The notes beneath the pieces were generated by a model, which was not told where the DNA came from, made no database searches, and saw only the letters and a list, made by a program, of their open reading frames with translations. From the NCBI GenBank assembly GCA_037176725.1, contig JAZBRS010000035.1, forward strand, positions 46,572,001 to 46,636,000: a stretch of DNA of 64,000 nt. The letters run 5' to 3'. The DNA comes from Posidonia oceanica. Lineage: Eukaryota; Streptophyta; Magnoliopsida; Alismatales; Posidoniaceae. The position numbers were made by a program, and so were the translations under genes. Positions 31,735 to 43,449 of this stretch are shown here, piece after piece (positions within the stretch are counted from its first letter, which is position 1; every line of letters begins with the position of its first letter).

Positions 31735-31752
31735 TCCCCAGCGGAGTCGCCA
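31735..31752 (-). promoter_or_regulatory. Primer-binding site, unit B
   Basis: Identical 18-nt site to unit A, separated by one base from the 3' edge of LTR2 at 31754. Confidence 0.85.
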
Positions 31753-31753
31753 C

Positions 31754-34700
31754 TGTAGCGATCCCGATCGGAATCAGGCTCGCTATTAGCGGCGATTGGA
31801 TCCGAGGAAGAGGCTCAACTCGAAAATACTTAAAATCGAGGAGAAAAAGGGAAAGATAAGACAAATCAGAGTCGCCACCATGTCTATTAATGGGAGACAA
31901 GAAAAACCGGGGGAAATGCGTGAATTAACACGCAAAACCAAGAAAGAAATGCAAAGCAAAGCAATGCAAAGGAAAACAAATGCAAATGAATGCAAATGAG
32001 ATGACTCTAGCCTAGGATAGGGGCAATATGGTCATTGCGGGCCAGAAGACAGGGCAAGGACTCCTGTTACGCGCGGGGAAGGTGTTAGGCACCCCCGACA
32101 CGCCCGGGAATCGGTCTTTCTAGGCTTACGCTCGCATATGCAGGGAAATGCAGGATTGAATGCCTATGTGCCTATGAATGCCTAAATGAATGCTCAAGGA
32201 GTGCTCTAAGTGGGAAAATGCAAGGCAGGGAAGTAAACGTGCTCTCTAAGTGCTCAGCTACGCTGTCCGTGTTCCGAACCAGGCGAAACCTAGCTCGTGA
32301 GAACTCCAGGCAGTAAGCATCACAGCCCTATATGCAAATGCAGACGAGAAGGCAAAACAGCGTTAAAATCGTGCAATGCGATCGACATGCAAGAGAAAAC
32401 GGCGTAAAACGCGCAAAACGAAGCGAGAAACGAGAATGCACGCAAATCGGTGCAAAAAGACAAAACCGGTGCGCAAAACAAGCGAAAAAAGTAAGGCGGC
32501 ACGCAAAACGAGACAATAAAACAGAATGGCACGCAAAACGGCGCAAAAAGAACGAAACCGGCACGCAAAACAAGCGAAAAACAAGACGGGCGCGAAACGA
32601 AGCAAGAAAGCAGAATGGCGCGCAAAACGGTGCAAAAAGAACGAAAACGGCAGGCAAAATGAGCGAAAAAGCAAGGCGGCATGCAAAACGAGACAACAAA
32701 ACAGAATGGCACGCAAAACGATGCAAAAAGACGATTACGGGCATGCGAAATGGTGCCAAAACAAGACGGGCGCGCAAAACGGCGCAAAAGCAAAGCTGGC
32801 ACGCAAAACGGTGCCAAAACAGCGAAACAAAACCCCGGAAAAGCTATGCGAATGCTAATGCAAAGAAAGAGATCAGAAGAAGCCAAAGAGAGGTAAGACA
32901 GCGCGTGTGTGAGAACAGACGCTGTTCGGGGCCACACAGAGCAGGTGTAAAGACCTGCAAAGGGGAGAGTGAGCAAACGGAGGGATTACCGCCTCTTTGT
33001 GACCGTTTCCCACTAAACCGCTCCACGGTGTGTCTCGCACGCTGCCCAAAGCTCGCGATGCGATCGGATCGTGGAAAAGGGGGAAAAAGTCGCATTAAGT
33101 GGCAAATCCAGGGAAAACACAACGCAAAACACACGGGGAAACGCGAAACGGGGATTGGAATTGATGGACAAGAAGAGGGGGGCCTATTCTACATGCTCAA
33201 AGAGACCGAAAGCGAAAACGAGGCAAACCGTGCAAATGGCATGCGAATGAATGCAATGCAAATGTTCAGGAGGGCATACCTGGAAATCCTGGGGTCTGAT
33301 CTGAAATCTGCTCGGTCCGTGCTGAAGAACGCTTCGCTGCGGTCGCCTGGGCAGCTTGTTTGGGAAGATCCAACGGCCGGATTGAAAGATATCGCAGCTT
33401 CAGGGCGAAAAGGCCAGAATAGGAGAGAAGAACAGATCTAAGTGTTCAGGAGGTCCTAGGGGTGTGCAAAAGGGTCCTCCCAGGTGGATGGGAGCTGAGG
33501 GGGCTCTGGTGTGTGCAAAAGAAACTTAATGCAAAGCTACATGAATGCAAATGCATGCAAGATGCCACAAAAGACAAGGAGGAAGACTTTTTAGAAAAAA
33601 AAAAAAGGAGTTCAAATGCTATTTTAAAAAAGAAAAGGGGCTTAAATGCAAATTTTTGAAAAGGATGGGGCTTACAGCAGGGATTCTGAGAACAGGAGGT
33701 GGCAGAGGGTAGTTTTGCAAAAAATAGGCTTCAGAACACAGCTTTTTTAAAAGTTGGTATGCATCAGAGGAGGTTTTGAAAGCGAAGGACAAGCAAAAAG
33801 CAATTTTTTAAAACATGAGGGGCTAAAATGCAATTTTTCCAGAAAACAGGGTCCTGGGGAGTCTGAGAATGCAAGTGGAGGGTCTATATGCAATTTTATA
33901 AGAATAGGAGCTAAGATGCAACTTTAGGGGCAAAACGGTCTTTTTACATGACTTTAAGAGGATGCAAGGACCTATATGTCATTTTTAAATCATGCAAGGG
34001 TCAAGTATGCAATTTTAGATGCAAAATGTGTTCTGAAATTACTGACCATGGACCGACATGCAATTTTTGAAAATGCAAGGTTGAAAATGCAATGCAATAA
34101 GCTAAGATGCATGCAAAATGATCATTATGCATTTAAAATGGACCTAGATGCAAAAATGAAAAATCAGAGGGGCAAACATGCAATACAGTAAGCAAACAAT
34201 CTAAATTAAGACCTAGGTTCTACATTACAATGGATCAGACAGCAAAAATGAAAAAAAACAGGGATACAGAATGCAATGCAATAAGGCAAACTATGCATAT
34301 TAAGATTACATGAACTACTATAGGACCTGGATGCAAATATTGAAAGCATAAGGGCTGAAACGAAATTTTTTACAACTAGCAAACACAGTAAGTGGACTTT
34401 CATGCAAATATTGAAAACTATAAACAGAACTTGCAATTTAACATGGTTTTAAATCAAAATAACACAAGTCTTAACATGCTTTGGACCTAAACGCAATAAT
34501 CAGAAACTTAAACGAAAGAAATGCAATACAAGGAAAATTTCATAAGTTAAAAAAAAATGAAAGGTGAAGAAGAGGAAGACTTACAGTGGAAGGGGGGGGG
34601 GCTCGCCGGCGACTCTCCTGGACCGACGGAGGAGGGGCGACGCGAGGCGAGGAGGGTCTGGGAGGAAACGGCGGGGTGCGACGGAGGCGAGGAGGGGCAC

Positions 34701-37581
34701 GGCGGTGCGTCGGCGGCGGCGGACACGCGTGGAGAAGCCGCTGTCCTTGTAGCTCCGGCGACCGGTGCCAGAGAAGAAGGTAACTCCGGCGAGTCTTTGC
34801 GGGCAGCACAGGTGACGAAACGCCTCGGGGAAAAGCCGAGGAGCAAGAGGGCGACGAGGGGAATCCGGGGGAAGTTTGCCTCGGCCCTTTCGCACGCCGG
34901 AACAGCCCACCCACCTGGGTGGCTTTCGGCCGGCCGGAGAAGAGTGGGGACGGCGGAGGACGGCGGCTGCTGCGTTGGGGAGCTCGGGGGGCGTTGCCGG
35001 AGGCCCGAGGAGGATGACGGAGGTCTCAGAAGGGTCTTCTACGGCCCATGGCAAGATCTGGTTCAGTGGAGGCTTTGCTGTGAAGGCCGAGGTGGGTGCG
35101 GCGTTGTGCGGCGTTCCAGGCCGAGGCAAGGGTACGGGCGGCTAGGTGGTTGCTTGGGGAGTGCGTGGGAGGAAACGGAAGTGGATTTCACTGAGTGTAG
35201 AGGAAGATATGGGTGCTTGAAGATTTTGGCAAAAATGAGGACCCAAGTGTTTGTAGTGGACTGTGAGGAGTGTGGAAGGTTTTAGGGCGCGATTTTGGGT
35301 GGCTTGGGAAGGTGGTTGCTTGGTGAGTCTGATGGCAAAGTTCTGGGATTTTAGGAGGCTCGTGGTGGTGGATTTGCAATGTGGAAGGTCGGCAAGATGG
35401 TGTTGGGTGCTGAAGAGTTTGGAGCTTGATTCCGGGAAGGTTTGAAGGTGTTTTTCAGTTCTGGAAGAAGGGTGAGAGAGCCGGGAACTTCGTCTTTGCA
35501 GGTGTATTGGCCGAACCCTTTTCTGATTCCAAAATCCCAAGTTTTGTTGCCTCAAAGTTGCTGGTTTCCAACAGTCAAAGGGAGGGCATGGGTCTCTGTT
35601 TTCTGCCACCATTGGCAGGGCATGGAGGGAATGGTCTTGGTCGTGGGTCGTGGGTGATGGTGGGAGGTCAAGGTGGTGTCAGGGAGGTTTGAAAAAAAAA
35701 AGAAAACCAATGGGGGAGAGGTGTTGTCGTTTGCAGGTTGTGAGAGAGGAGGAGAGTGGAAGAAGAAGAAGAGATGGAGGGAAGAAGAAGAAGTTGGAGT
35801 TGGCCGGCTGTGGGTTGGGCCTTGAGCACAGTAAAAAAGAGAAAGAAAAGAAAATGAAGGGGAGGAAGAGAGGAATGAGAAGTGGGAAAGAAAATAAGGA
35901 AGAAGAAGAAAGGAAGAGAAAGGAAATAAAATTAGAAGAAGAAAAATAAATTAAAAATAAGTAAAAATACTAGAAAAGTTGTGTTGTGAGTTAGGATTTT
36001 AATTAGATTTTTAGTGACTGTTTTTAGGTTAATTAGTGTGTTTTGGGCTTGATTAGGGTTTTAGGGTTTTGGTTTTGCTTTTAATTAGTTTTTACTTGAC
36101 TAAGTGTTTGTTAAATCTTTTTAAATTGTTTTTTTTTTAAATTGTGTTTTTCTTGTTGAGCATTTTAGGATGTTGATTAGGATTTTTTAGGATTTATTTT
36201 TATATTAATCGGAATGGGTTTTGGGTTTTTAAGTCTTAGTCTTTTTAGGGTTTTTCTTTCTTAAGTCTTTTGGATTAGGTTTTTTAATTTTTATTTGCTG
36301 ATTTTTCTTGATGTTTTTTAATTAGGTTTCTCTTGTTTGATTAAGAGTCTTCAAGTCCTTTTGATGTGTTCTTCATCTTTCTTAATTGAGTTCTCAAATT
36401 GTTTTCCTTAGGTTTGTTAAGTTAAGCTTTTTCTTTCATTAATTACTTATCTTAGTGTTCTTAATTGTTTCACTTCTTTTTTAGGGTTTATTTTTAATTC
36501 TTTTGGTAGGGTTTTTACTTTTGGTGGGTCTTGGTTTTGTTTTAGTTTTTTTCTAGATTTTTCAGTATTTTATTTTGGTTTGTTTCGCATTTTTTAGTTT
36601 GCATGCTTGATTTTCTTTTTAGCTTGATTTAGTTAAGTTTAAGTTTTTTAATTGATTGCTTAATGTTTTTTAATTGTTTTCCTTAGAGTTCTGGTTTGTC
36701 TCTTTTATGTTTTGGAATTTTATGGATTTTTAGGGGTTTTTATGGGTTTTTGCAAAAGAAAGAAAAGGAAAAGAGAAGGAGGAAGAAAATGGAAAAAGGG
36801 AGAAATAAAAGGGAAAGAGATGAGTTGGAGGGAAATGATTTTTTAAAATTCAGAGAAAATGCTAAAAATAAAATAAAAATAGGAATAAGATAGAGAAGGG
36901 ATAGAAGCACAAAGGGGGCCCACAGCCAGGCCAGGGAAAGGGCAAGAAGGGGATGAAAAGGGAGATGATAATCAGGAGAGAGAGAGGAGAGAGAAAATGA
37001 TAATCCTGGAGAGAGAAAAGGATAATTTGGGTGAATGGAGGTCTTAAAGGTCTCGGAATGGGATGAAAATTGGCGAGCGGGTAGTCTAGGGCTTAAGGCA
37101 TTAGGTCTGAGGTTTTGGTTTGATTCTAAGAAGGTTTTGGAGGGGTTTCAAGGTGTAGAAAAAGGGGAAATTCACCTAGGTTTTCTAGGGTTTTTGGGAA
37201 TGGGTTAGGTTTAGAAATTTCTAGGTTCTAGAGTAGGTTTGTTGAGTGGGTGTTGGTGGATTTTCCTATGGATTTTGGTCAAGTTTTGAGCTCGGGAAGA
37301 GGGGTAAAGGCTTAGGTCAAGTTGGCTAGTTTTGAAGGGTAAAAAGGAGGGTTAGGGTTTGGTTTTGGCTTGGGTTTTGGATGGTTTCAGGGTTAGGTTT
37401 TGGGACGGTTCCAGGGTAAGGTTTTGGGGTTAGAAAATGGGTGTGGTTCTAGGTTTGGCTTTGAGGTTTGAGCTGGAGTTTTGATTTGGGAAGAAGGATG
37501 AAGAGAAATGTGCGATTTTGGGTTTTTCCTAGCCGCCAGAGAGATCCGCCGATTCAGCCTTGTCGATATGGGGTGTCAACA
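31754..37581 (-). repeat. LTR2 (5,828 bp), shared by units B and C
   Basis: Nearly identical to LTR1. Visible differences include a 10-G rather than 11-G run near 34593-34602, G to A at about 34320, a G to A near 34770, and A to T at 37567 next to the 5' terminus. Internal layout as in LTR1, shifted by 21,959. Confidence 0.94.
32459..32829. repeat. Tandem sub-repeats of about 30 bp inside LTR2
   Basis: Same block as in LTR1. Confidence 0.82.
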
Positions 37582-37594
37582 GATGCCCCTCCCT
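37582..37594 (-). promoter_or_regulatory. Polypurine tract, unit C
   Basis: Same AGGGAGGGGCATC tract in element sense, directly before LTR2, which is the 3' LTR of unit C. Confidence 0.85.
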
Positions 37595-38152
37595 GAGCGA
37601 GGTCAAGGGGACCGAGACCGCTGCTCAGGGTTGACAAGACACCCCATTTGACCGGAGGGCCAAAAGATTTGCTATTGGCGTGAGTTACTTATTCGGTGGA
37701 TGCACCGAACATCGTAGCCCATTGCCGCAGTGCAAGATGCTGGGTGCAGTTGAATGATGCTAAGTATGCAATGCATGCTGATGCGATGCAAAAATTAGTA
37801 CAAAAGTTAGTGCAACTAGAAGAGATGCTGATGCCACGCAAGTGATGCTGATGATGTTAAATTAATACGCAATGCTAGCTGAGAAGGTGCGGAGATAATG
37901 CAAGAGAGAAGATAAAAGGACGCGATGTGGCGCAAGGATCTGGCAGGGAGGCCAAACTTACGCGACAAAGCGAGGGGAAACAGGGTGCAGCTTGTCCCCG
38001 TCTGGGGAACAAGCCAGCAGGAAAGAAAAGAGTGCGAGGGGAGAGAGGCCAACTCTCCTATCGCAGAAAGGGGGTGCGTGACTTTGTCTTCCTGGGACAA
38101 GGTCACGCCGAAAAGGAGAAAAAAAATGATAAGGTGACGGGCTTATCGTCCG

Positions 38153-39041
38153 GATAGTTTACGGTCCTATCAACCGGGAGTGACAGTTTACGGTCCTGTC
38201 AACCGGAGCAGTTGTGAGTGATAGTTACTGGATATCAGCCGTATAACATGGTTGTGGGTGATAGTTTAGGAGTATCAGCCTAACGACAGTTTACGGTCCT
38301 GTCAACCGGTGGATAGTTTACAGACCTATCAACTGGAGCAACAGTTTACGGTCCTGTCAACCGGAAACCACAAACCATGAGTGATAGTTACTGGATATCA
38401 GCCGTATAACGCAATGCCGGATAGTTTACAGTCTATCATCTGGAACGACAGTTTACGGTCCTGTCAACCAGCGGATAGTTTACAGACCTATCAACTGGAG
38501 GATAGTTTACAGTCCTATCAACTGGAAACGGCATTGCGAGGGACAGTTACTGGATGTCAGCCGTATAACATCATTACGCGTGGTAGTTTACAGTCCTACC
38601 AACTGGTGGATAGTTTACAGACCTATCAACTGGAGCGACAGTTTACGGTCCTGTCAACCGGCGGATAGTTTACAGACCTATCAACTGGAAACGCGCAATG
38701 ATGAGGGATAGTTACTGGATATCAGCCGTATAATGCAATTGCTGGTGATAGTTTAGGAATATCAGCCTAACGACAGTTTACGGTCCTGTCAACCGGCGGA
38801 TAGTTTACAGACCTATCAACTGGAGGATAGTTTACAGACCTATCAACTGGAAACCGCAATTGCAAGGGACAGTTACTAGATGTCAGCCGTATAACGTAAT
38901 TGCACGCGATAGTTTACAGACCTATCAACTGGAGCGACAGTTTACGGTCCTGTCAACCGGCGGATAGTTTACAGACCTATCAACTGGAAAGGTGCAATTA
39001 CGAGGGACAGTTACTGGATGTCAGCCGTATAACACAACTGC
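38153..39041 (-). repeat. Modular cloverleaf-like hairpin array, unit C
   Basis: Copy of the unit B array at offset 21,958. The M3 5' arm (38569-38580) has G to A at 38576, turning one G-C pair of the 12-bp outer stem into A-C. The other outer stems are kept. Confidence 0.87.
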
Positions 39042-39292
39042 GGGCCAACCATGGATCGGCCAGAAGATAGTTTAGGTTATCAGCCTGAGAGTGATTGATT
39101 GTTGATAGTTTCGGATATCAGCCTAGCACGAGTTTGTTTGATTGATGATTGATAGTTTCGGATATCAGCCTAGCACGAGTGATTGGTTGATGATAAGAGG
39201 GGACGAGATCATGATGAGAATGATAAGATATCGGACTTATCGGCCGGCAAAGAGGGGATGAGGTAATGATGAGAAGTTAATCTAAAGAGGGG

Positions 39293-39458
39293 GATGGGAT
39301 CATGATGAGAAATTAAACTAAAGAGGGGGATGAGATCATGATGAGAATTTAAGCTAAAGAAGGGGATGAGATCATGATGAGAATTTAAGCTAAAGAAGGG
39401 GATGAGATCATGATGAGAATTTAAGCTAAAGAGGGGGATGAGATCATGATGAGAAGGG
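39293..39458. repeat. 36-bp tandem repeats, unit C
   Basis: Copy of the 36-bp repeat block of unit B at offset 21,958. Confidence 0.88.
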
Positions 39459-39597
39459 TTGGTTGATAAGATATCGGACCTATCGGCCGGCAAAGAGGGG
39501 ATGAGGGAATGATAAGAATGATAAGATATCGGACTTATCGGCCGGCAAAGAGGGGATGAGGGAATGATGAGAAGAAATCATCCCATGACGCCAGGAA

Positions 39598-40448
39598 CGT
39601 CATAGCGGAAAGAGGGAAAGAACGATACCAAGGGGCGATCAAAAGATGCCCCTGGTGTCGGGATGACACCAGGGGTTGGCCAGCGCGTCCATGGCATCAA
39701 AAGCAGAGAGTGATGACAAGAGTGTCGTGCTTGTCAGACGAGTAGTTTAGGGTACCAGCCCGCAAGGGATTCAGCTGAGGGCGATCAGCTGGGGACTCAG
39801 CTGAGGTGACCAGCCGAGAAGAGTGTCAGGTTGACGGACCTTTCGCCGAGCAGTTTGGGGTGCCAGCCCGCAAGGGATTTAGCTGAGGGCGATCAGCTGG
39901 GGACTCGACCGGGGATGACCAGCCGAGAAGAGTGTCAGGTTGACGGACCTTTCGCCGAGCAGTTTGGGGTGCCAGCCTGCAGAGGATTCAGCTGAGGGTG
40001 ATCAGCTGGGGATGATACCGTAGGGCAGCCAAAAGATGCCCCTGGTATCAGGATGATACCAGGGGATGTCCGTAGCGCCCCTGGCATCAGGATGCAAAGA
40101 TAAATGAGCGAGTAGATGGATGATAGGTTGACGAACCCATCGCCGAGCAGTTTGGGGTGCCAGCCCGTAGGGGACTCAGCTGAGGGCGATCAGCTGGGGA
40201 TGATGACAGGTTGACGGACCTTTCGCCGGGTAGTTTGGGGTGCCAGCCCGCAAGGGACTCAGCTGGGGATGATCAGCTGAGGATGATGACAGGTTGACGG
40301 ACCTTTCACCGGGCAGTTTGGGGTGCCAGCCCGCAAGGGACTCAGCTGGGGATGATCAGCTGAGGATGATGACAGGTTGACGGACCTTTCACCGGGCAGT
40401 TTGGGGTGCCAGCCCGCAGAGGACTCAGCTGGGGATGATCAGCTGAGG
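39598..40448 (-). repeat. Second hairpin-repeat block, unit C
   Basis: Copy of the unit B block. Here the first large hairpin is perfect: position 39654 is G where unit B has A (17696), so 39649-39659 pairs fully with 39665-39675. Confidence 0.82.
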
Positions 40449-40723
40449 ACGCCGAATGGCGTAGCTTGACGACGCGGGTCCGCAGATGTTCTGGACTCCG
40501 GATTGGGTGCTGAGGACTTTACTGCGTTGTGATGCCTGCAAGTCTGGTTAGAGGGCCCAAGATGGTGATGATAATGATATGCAATACAGCGAAGAAACTT
40601 GATGTGCAAGCAGAAAGCAGAAACAGTTTTTCATTGATAAAGCTTGGTAGGTACAATGCCTGTGGCAGGCCAGAAATGTACAGCATAGTCTGAAAGAAGA
40701 CCATATGATGGTTGCACAAGGGC

Positions 40724-42010
40724 CTAGTCAGTTCGGGCCTTCTTCGACTGTCTGGAGTCGGGGAACAAGGGGCCGCTTGGCGGAATTTCAGTAATAGGCC
40801 AGAGCTGTCGGACTTCAGCTTCATATTCAGGGGTGCATCCTACACCTCTCACAGCTGCAATGTCTATGGATTGGACCCATGCTGCATCAGACTAGCAAGC
40901 TTCTTGGTTGGGGCAGTTGTGCTGAGAGGGTACGTCTGTAGAAGCTTGGGCGCTGTACTGTCGATGAAGGCGCCCTGCTGGAAGCCGAACTGGCGCATGA
41001 CCCTGATTGGGTGGTACTCTACGCCTGCTGTGAATCCTGGAAGAATGATCAGCCGCGTGTCACGCGCGCTGAAGAAGACTGTGAAGGGCTCTGCTGCAGA
41101 GGGAATGATACGCCAGGTCACAGCATCGTCAGTCAGTGCTTGACAGCCTCTCGTACTCTTCTTTGACGCTCTTGTCTGCTCTGGTACGGACGCTGCTGCA
41201 GTATGCTTCGAAGGCGTGTACTTGAGGGCGCAGGAAGTCCATCTCTAAGTGCGCAGTCAGCCAGGACTTGTATGAGTGCTCCGCAACCGTGGAAGTGGCG
41301 GCAGCGATGAGAAATGCGGTCCAGCCCGCGATAGGTCTCTGCCAAGACAACCGGTGCCAGGTCTATGTGCTGGGTCACCACAGCTAGCGCAATCTCTGCG
41401 ACCTCGATGGCCACTGTCAACCGGCCATGAGTAAAGATCAGCTCGCCCAGAAAGCGGATGACAAATCCTCGGAGCCACAGCTCATCTCCGAGGTCGGCAC
41501 GCTCGTTCATGATATCATCGAAGTGTGCAAGGCGAAGCATGGGCTCTGGTCCGCTGGTGCAGATTAACTTCTGTTGGCAGGTTCGAGTGGATAGCCCAGT
41601 CAGCTGGCTTAGGACCTGGAGATATCCGTCTCGCCTCATGAAAATAGGAGGCCCCATGATTTTTGAAAAGCCGCAGATCCGACGCACCTCTTCCAGTGTA
41701 GGTGTCAGTTCAGTCTTGCCAAAGCGGAAGACGTGGTGCGCCGGTTTCCAGAATATTGCGGCGGCACACAGAAGGTGGCGGCTGACTTCCACATCAGCAG
41801 CCTTCAGCAGTTAGTTGGTATGCCCCACAGGCGCAGCTTTTCACAGTCTACTTGAGTGAGCCTGCCGACCCATTCTCGCAGGGTTTCCGAGCAATGTGCA
41901 GGAGTTAGCAGAGTAGGGAAGCCCATTGCGCTGATTGCAGAAGACAGAGGCTGATGGATGCAAAGCTTGAGTGTACCTGCTATCAGTAAACAGTCAGATC
42001 TCGCAAGCAT
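40724..42010 (-). pseudogene. Plant-mobile-domain-like extra ORF, unit C, disrupted by four one-base indels
   Basis: Collinear with the intact ORF of unit B (offset 21,958). It is broken by four single-base changes: loss of C in the run at 40876-40878, gain of T at 40140+1000 (41140-41141), gain of G at 41264-41265, loss of T at 41811-41812. The net length change is zero, so the original start and stop remain in register. Substitutions are far fewer than indels in this interval. That is unusual for neutral decay and raises the possibility of sequencing or assembly error in homopolymers. Confidence 0.8.
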
Positions 42011-43449
42011 ATAATCTTTGATAGAAGACAAAGTCTGAAGCTGAAAAATGTAGTTGCATATGCATTTAGCAGTTGATAACAGAACATAGCAGTTAAGCAC
42101 AGATAAGCGAAGGGATTCTGCGGCAGTCTTGCGGACACGGGGGCGAGGGCCGGCAGGAGATCTAGACCAGCGCAGCTTGAGAGTCGTCGACGCGCTCTGC
42201 TGGGGGGAAGTACTGTCTCAGGGCCGGAGCGTGTTGCAGAGCGAAATGATTGATGAGAAAAGAAATGACAGAAGAGGATGCATGTATGCAGGATGCAAGT
42301 GCTATGCTTATGAAGATGAGTAGTATTGGATGAATGAGTATGCTTGAGTGGATGCTTGAGTGCCCTCAGCGTGCGGAGTGCTTTGGTGCCTGCTGCAGAG
42401 GAAGGGAGTGGTCCTTGACTCACTGGGCCCTACTCAGACTCTCGGCTTATTGGTGGCGCTCCGGAATAGGTGGTTGGCATTATAGGTGGTGATGTGGTGA
42501 GGACAGGCTACTGGCTGTACTCTCAGGACCTACACCTATTCTTTCAGCTCTCTCTCTTTTTTTTTTGAAAGGTTTCTCCCTCATAGGTATGCAGTCTTTC
42601 TCTGCTCCTAGTTAGGAGAAGGTATGTGTTTGCTCTTGGGAGGATGTGGTAGACCCTTCTCAAGCTTAACTCCCTGGGGATCTCTAGTGATGGTATGGGG
42701 GATAACGGTGCCTGTATTTTCGGGGCTGCAACTTGCCCTTTTCTTCTTCTTTTTTTTTTTGTTTTTTGCTTTACTTGCTTTTTCCTCCTTTTTTTTTTGG
42801 GTTTTTTTTTTTTTTGTTCTATCTCTTTTTTTTTGATTGATTCCTTTTTTTTTTTTTCTCTCTTTTTTTTTTTTTTTTTTTTTTTTCAGGCTTCTGCTAT
42901 CCCCATTTTGGTGGCAAAAGGAGGGAGCTTGAATTGTAGTAGATTTAGGTTTTGGGTCTGCTGTGTGATGGGTAGAAAGAACAGGGTTAGACTGCACACC
43001 CTTATCTCTAGGGCCGGCCTGTGTCTTCGTCTTCTGTCCCTTGGATGTGCCCAAGCCTAGATGTCTACTCTCACCTTTTTTTCGGACTCATATCCTAACA
43101 TTTTTCTCTCGCAGAGATGTATGTCCTTACGAGATTAGACAGTTTGCCTGTCCTCACTGGTGGTGGCTCCCTCACTTGCTAAGACATCTAAGTAGTGCCG
43201 GGTGAGGCAGGGTGACTCTTTCCAGAGCAGGCAAGCACTTCCGGTCGTCATCACCGGGCCAAAGATACAATGCTTGAGAGAATGACGATGATGATTTGAA
43301 AAGAAAGGGGGCAAGAGCTGAAAGGATGACGATGATGATGATGTAAGAGTTGAAAGGATGACGATGATGATTTGAAACAGAGTTGAAGCAAGAAGGCGAG
43401 AATGAAAATGCAAGTGGGAGAAGGGCATCTGCAATGGGGCCGCTTTCGG
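42011..43449 (-). other. Spacer between pol and extra ORF, unit C
   Basis: Same content as in unit B. The homopolymer tract at 42744-42889 is a few bases longer than in B, as expected for a slippage-prone run. Confidence 0.65.

Larger units (their letters stand above)
9795..37581 (-). mobile_element. Unit B: complete retrotransposon copy (LTR2 as 5' LTR, LTR1 as 3' LTR)
   Basis: In element sense it runs 5' LTR 31754-37581, primer-binding site 31735-31752, gag-pol 30423-21487, extra ORF 20052-18766, polypurine tract 15636-15624, 3' LTR 15623-9795. Total about 27.8 kb, at or above the top of the size range I know for plant LTR elements. gag-pol carries one nonsense codon, so this copy is probably not autonomous, although the extra ORF is intact. 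Both LTRs begin TGTTGACA and end CTACA in element sense. Confidence 0.93.
37595..40723 (-). other. 3' non-coding region of unit C, densely hairpin-forming
   Basis: Collinear copy of the unit B region with offset 21,958 and few substitutions. Includes the modular array 38153-39041, 36-bp repeats about 39293-39458 and the second block 39598-40448. Confidence 0.85.
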
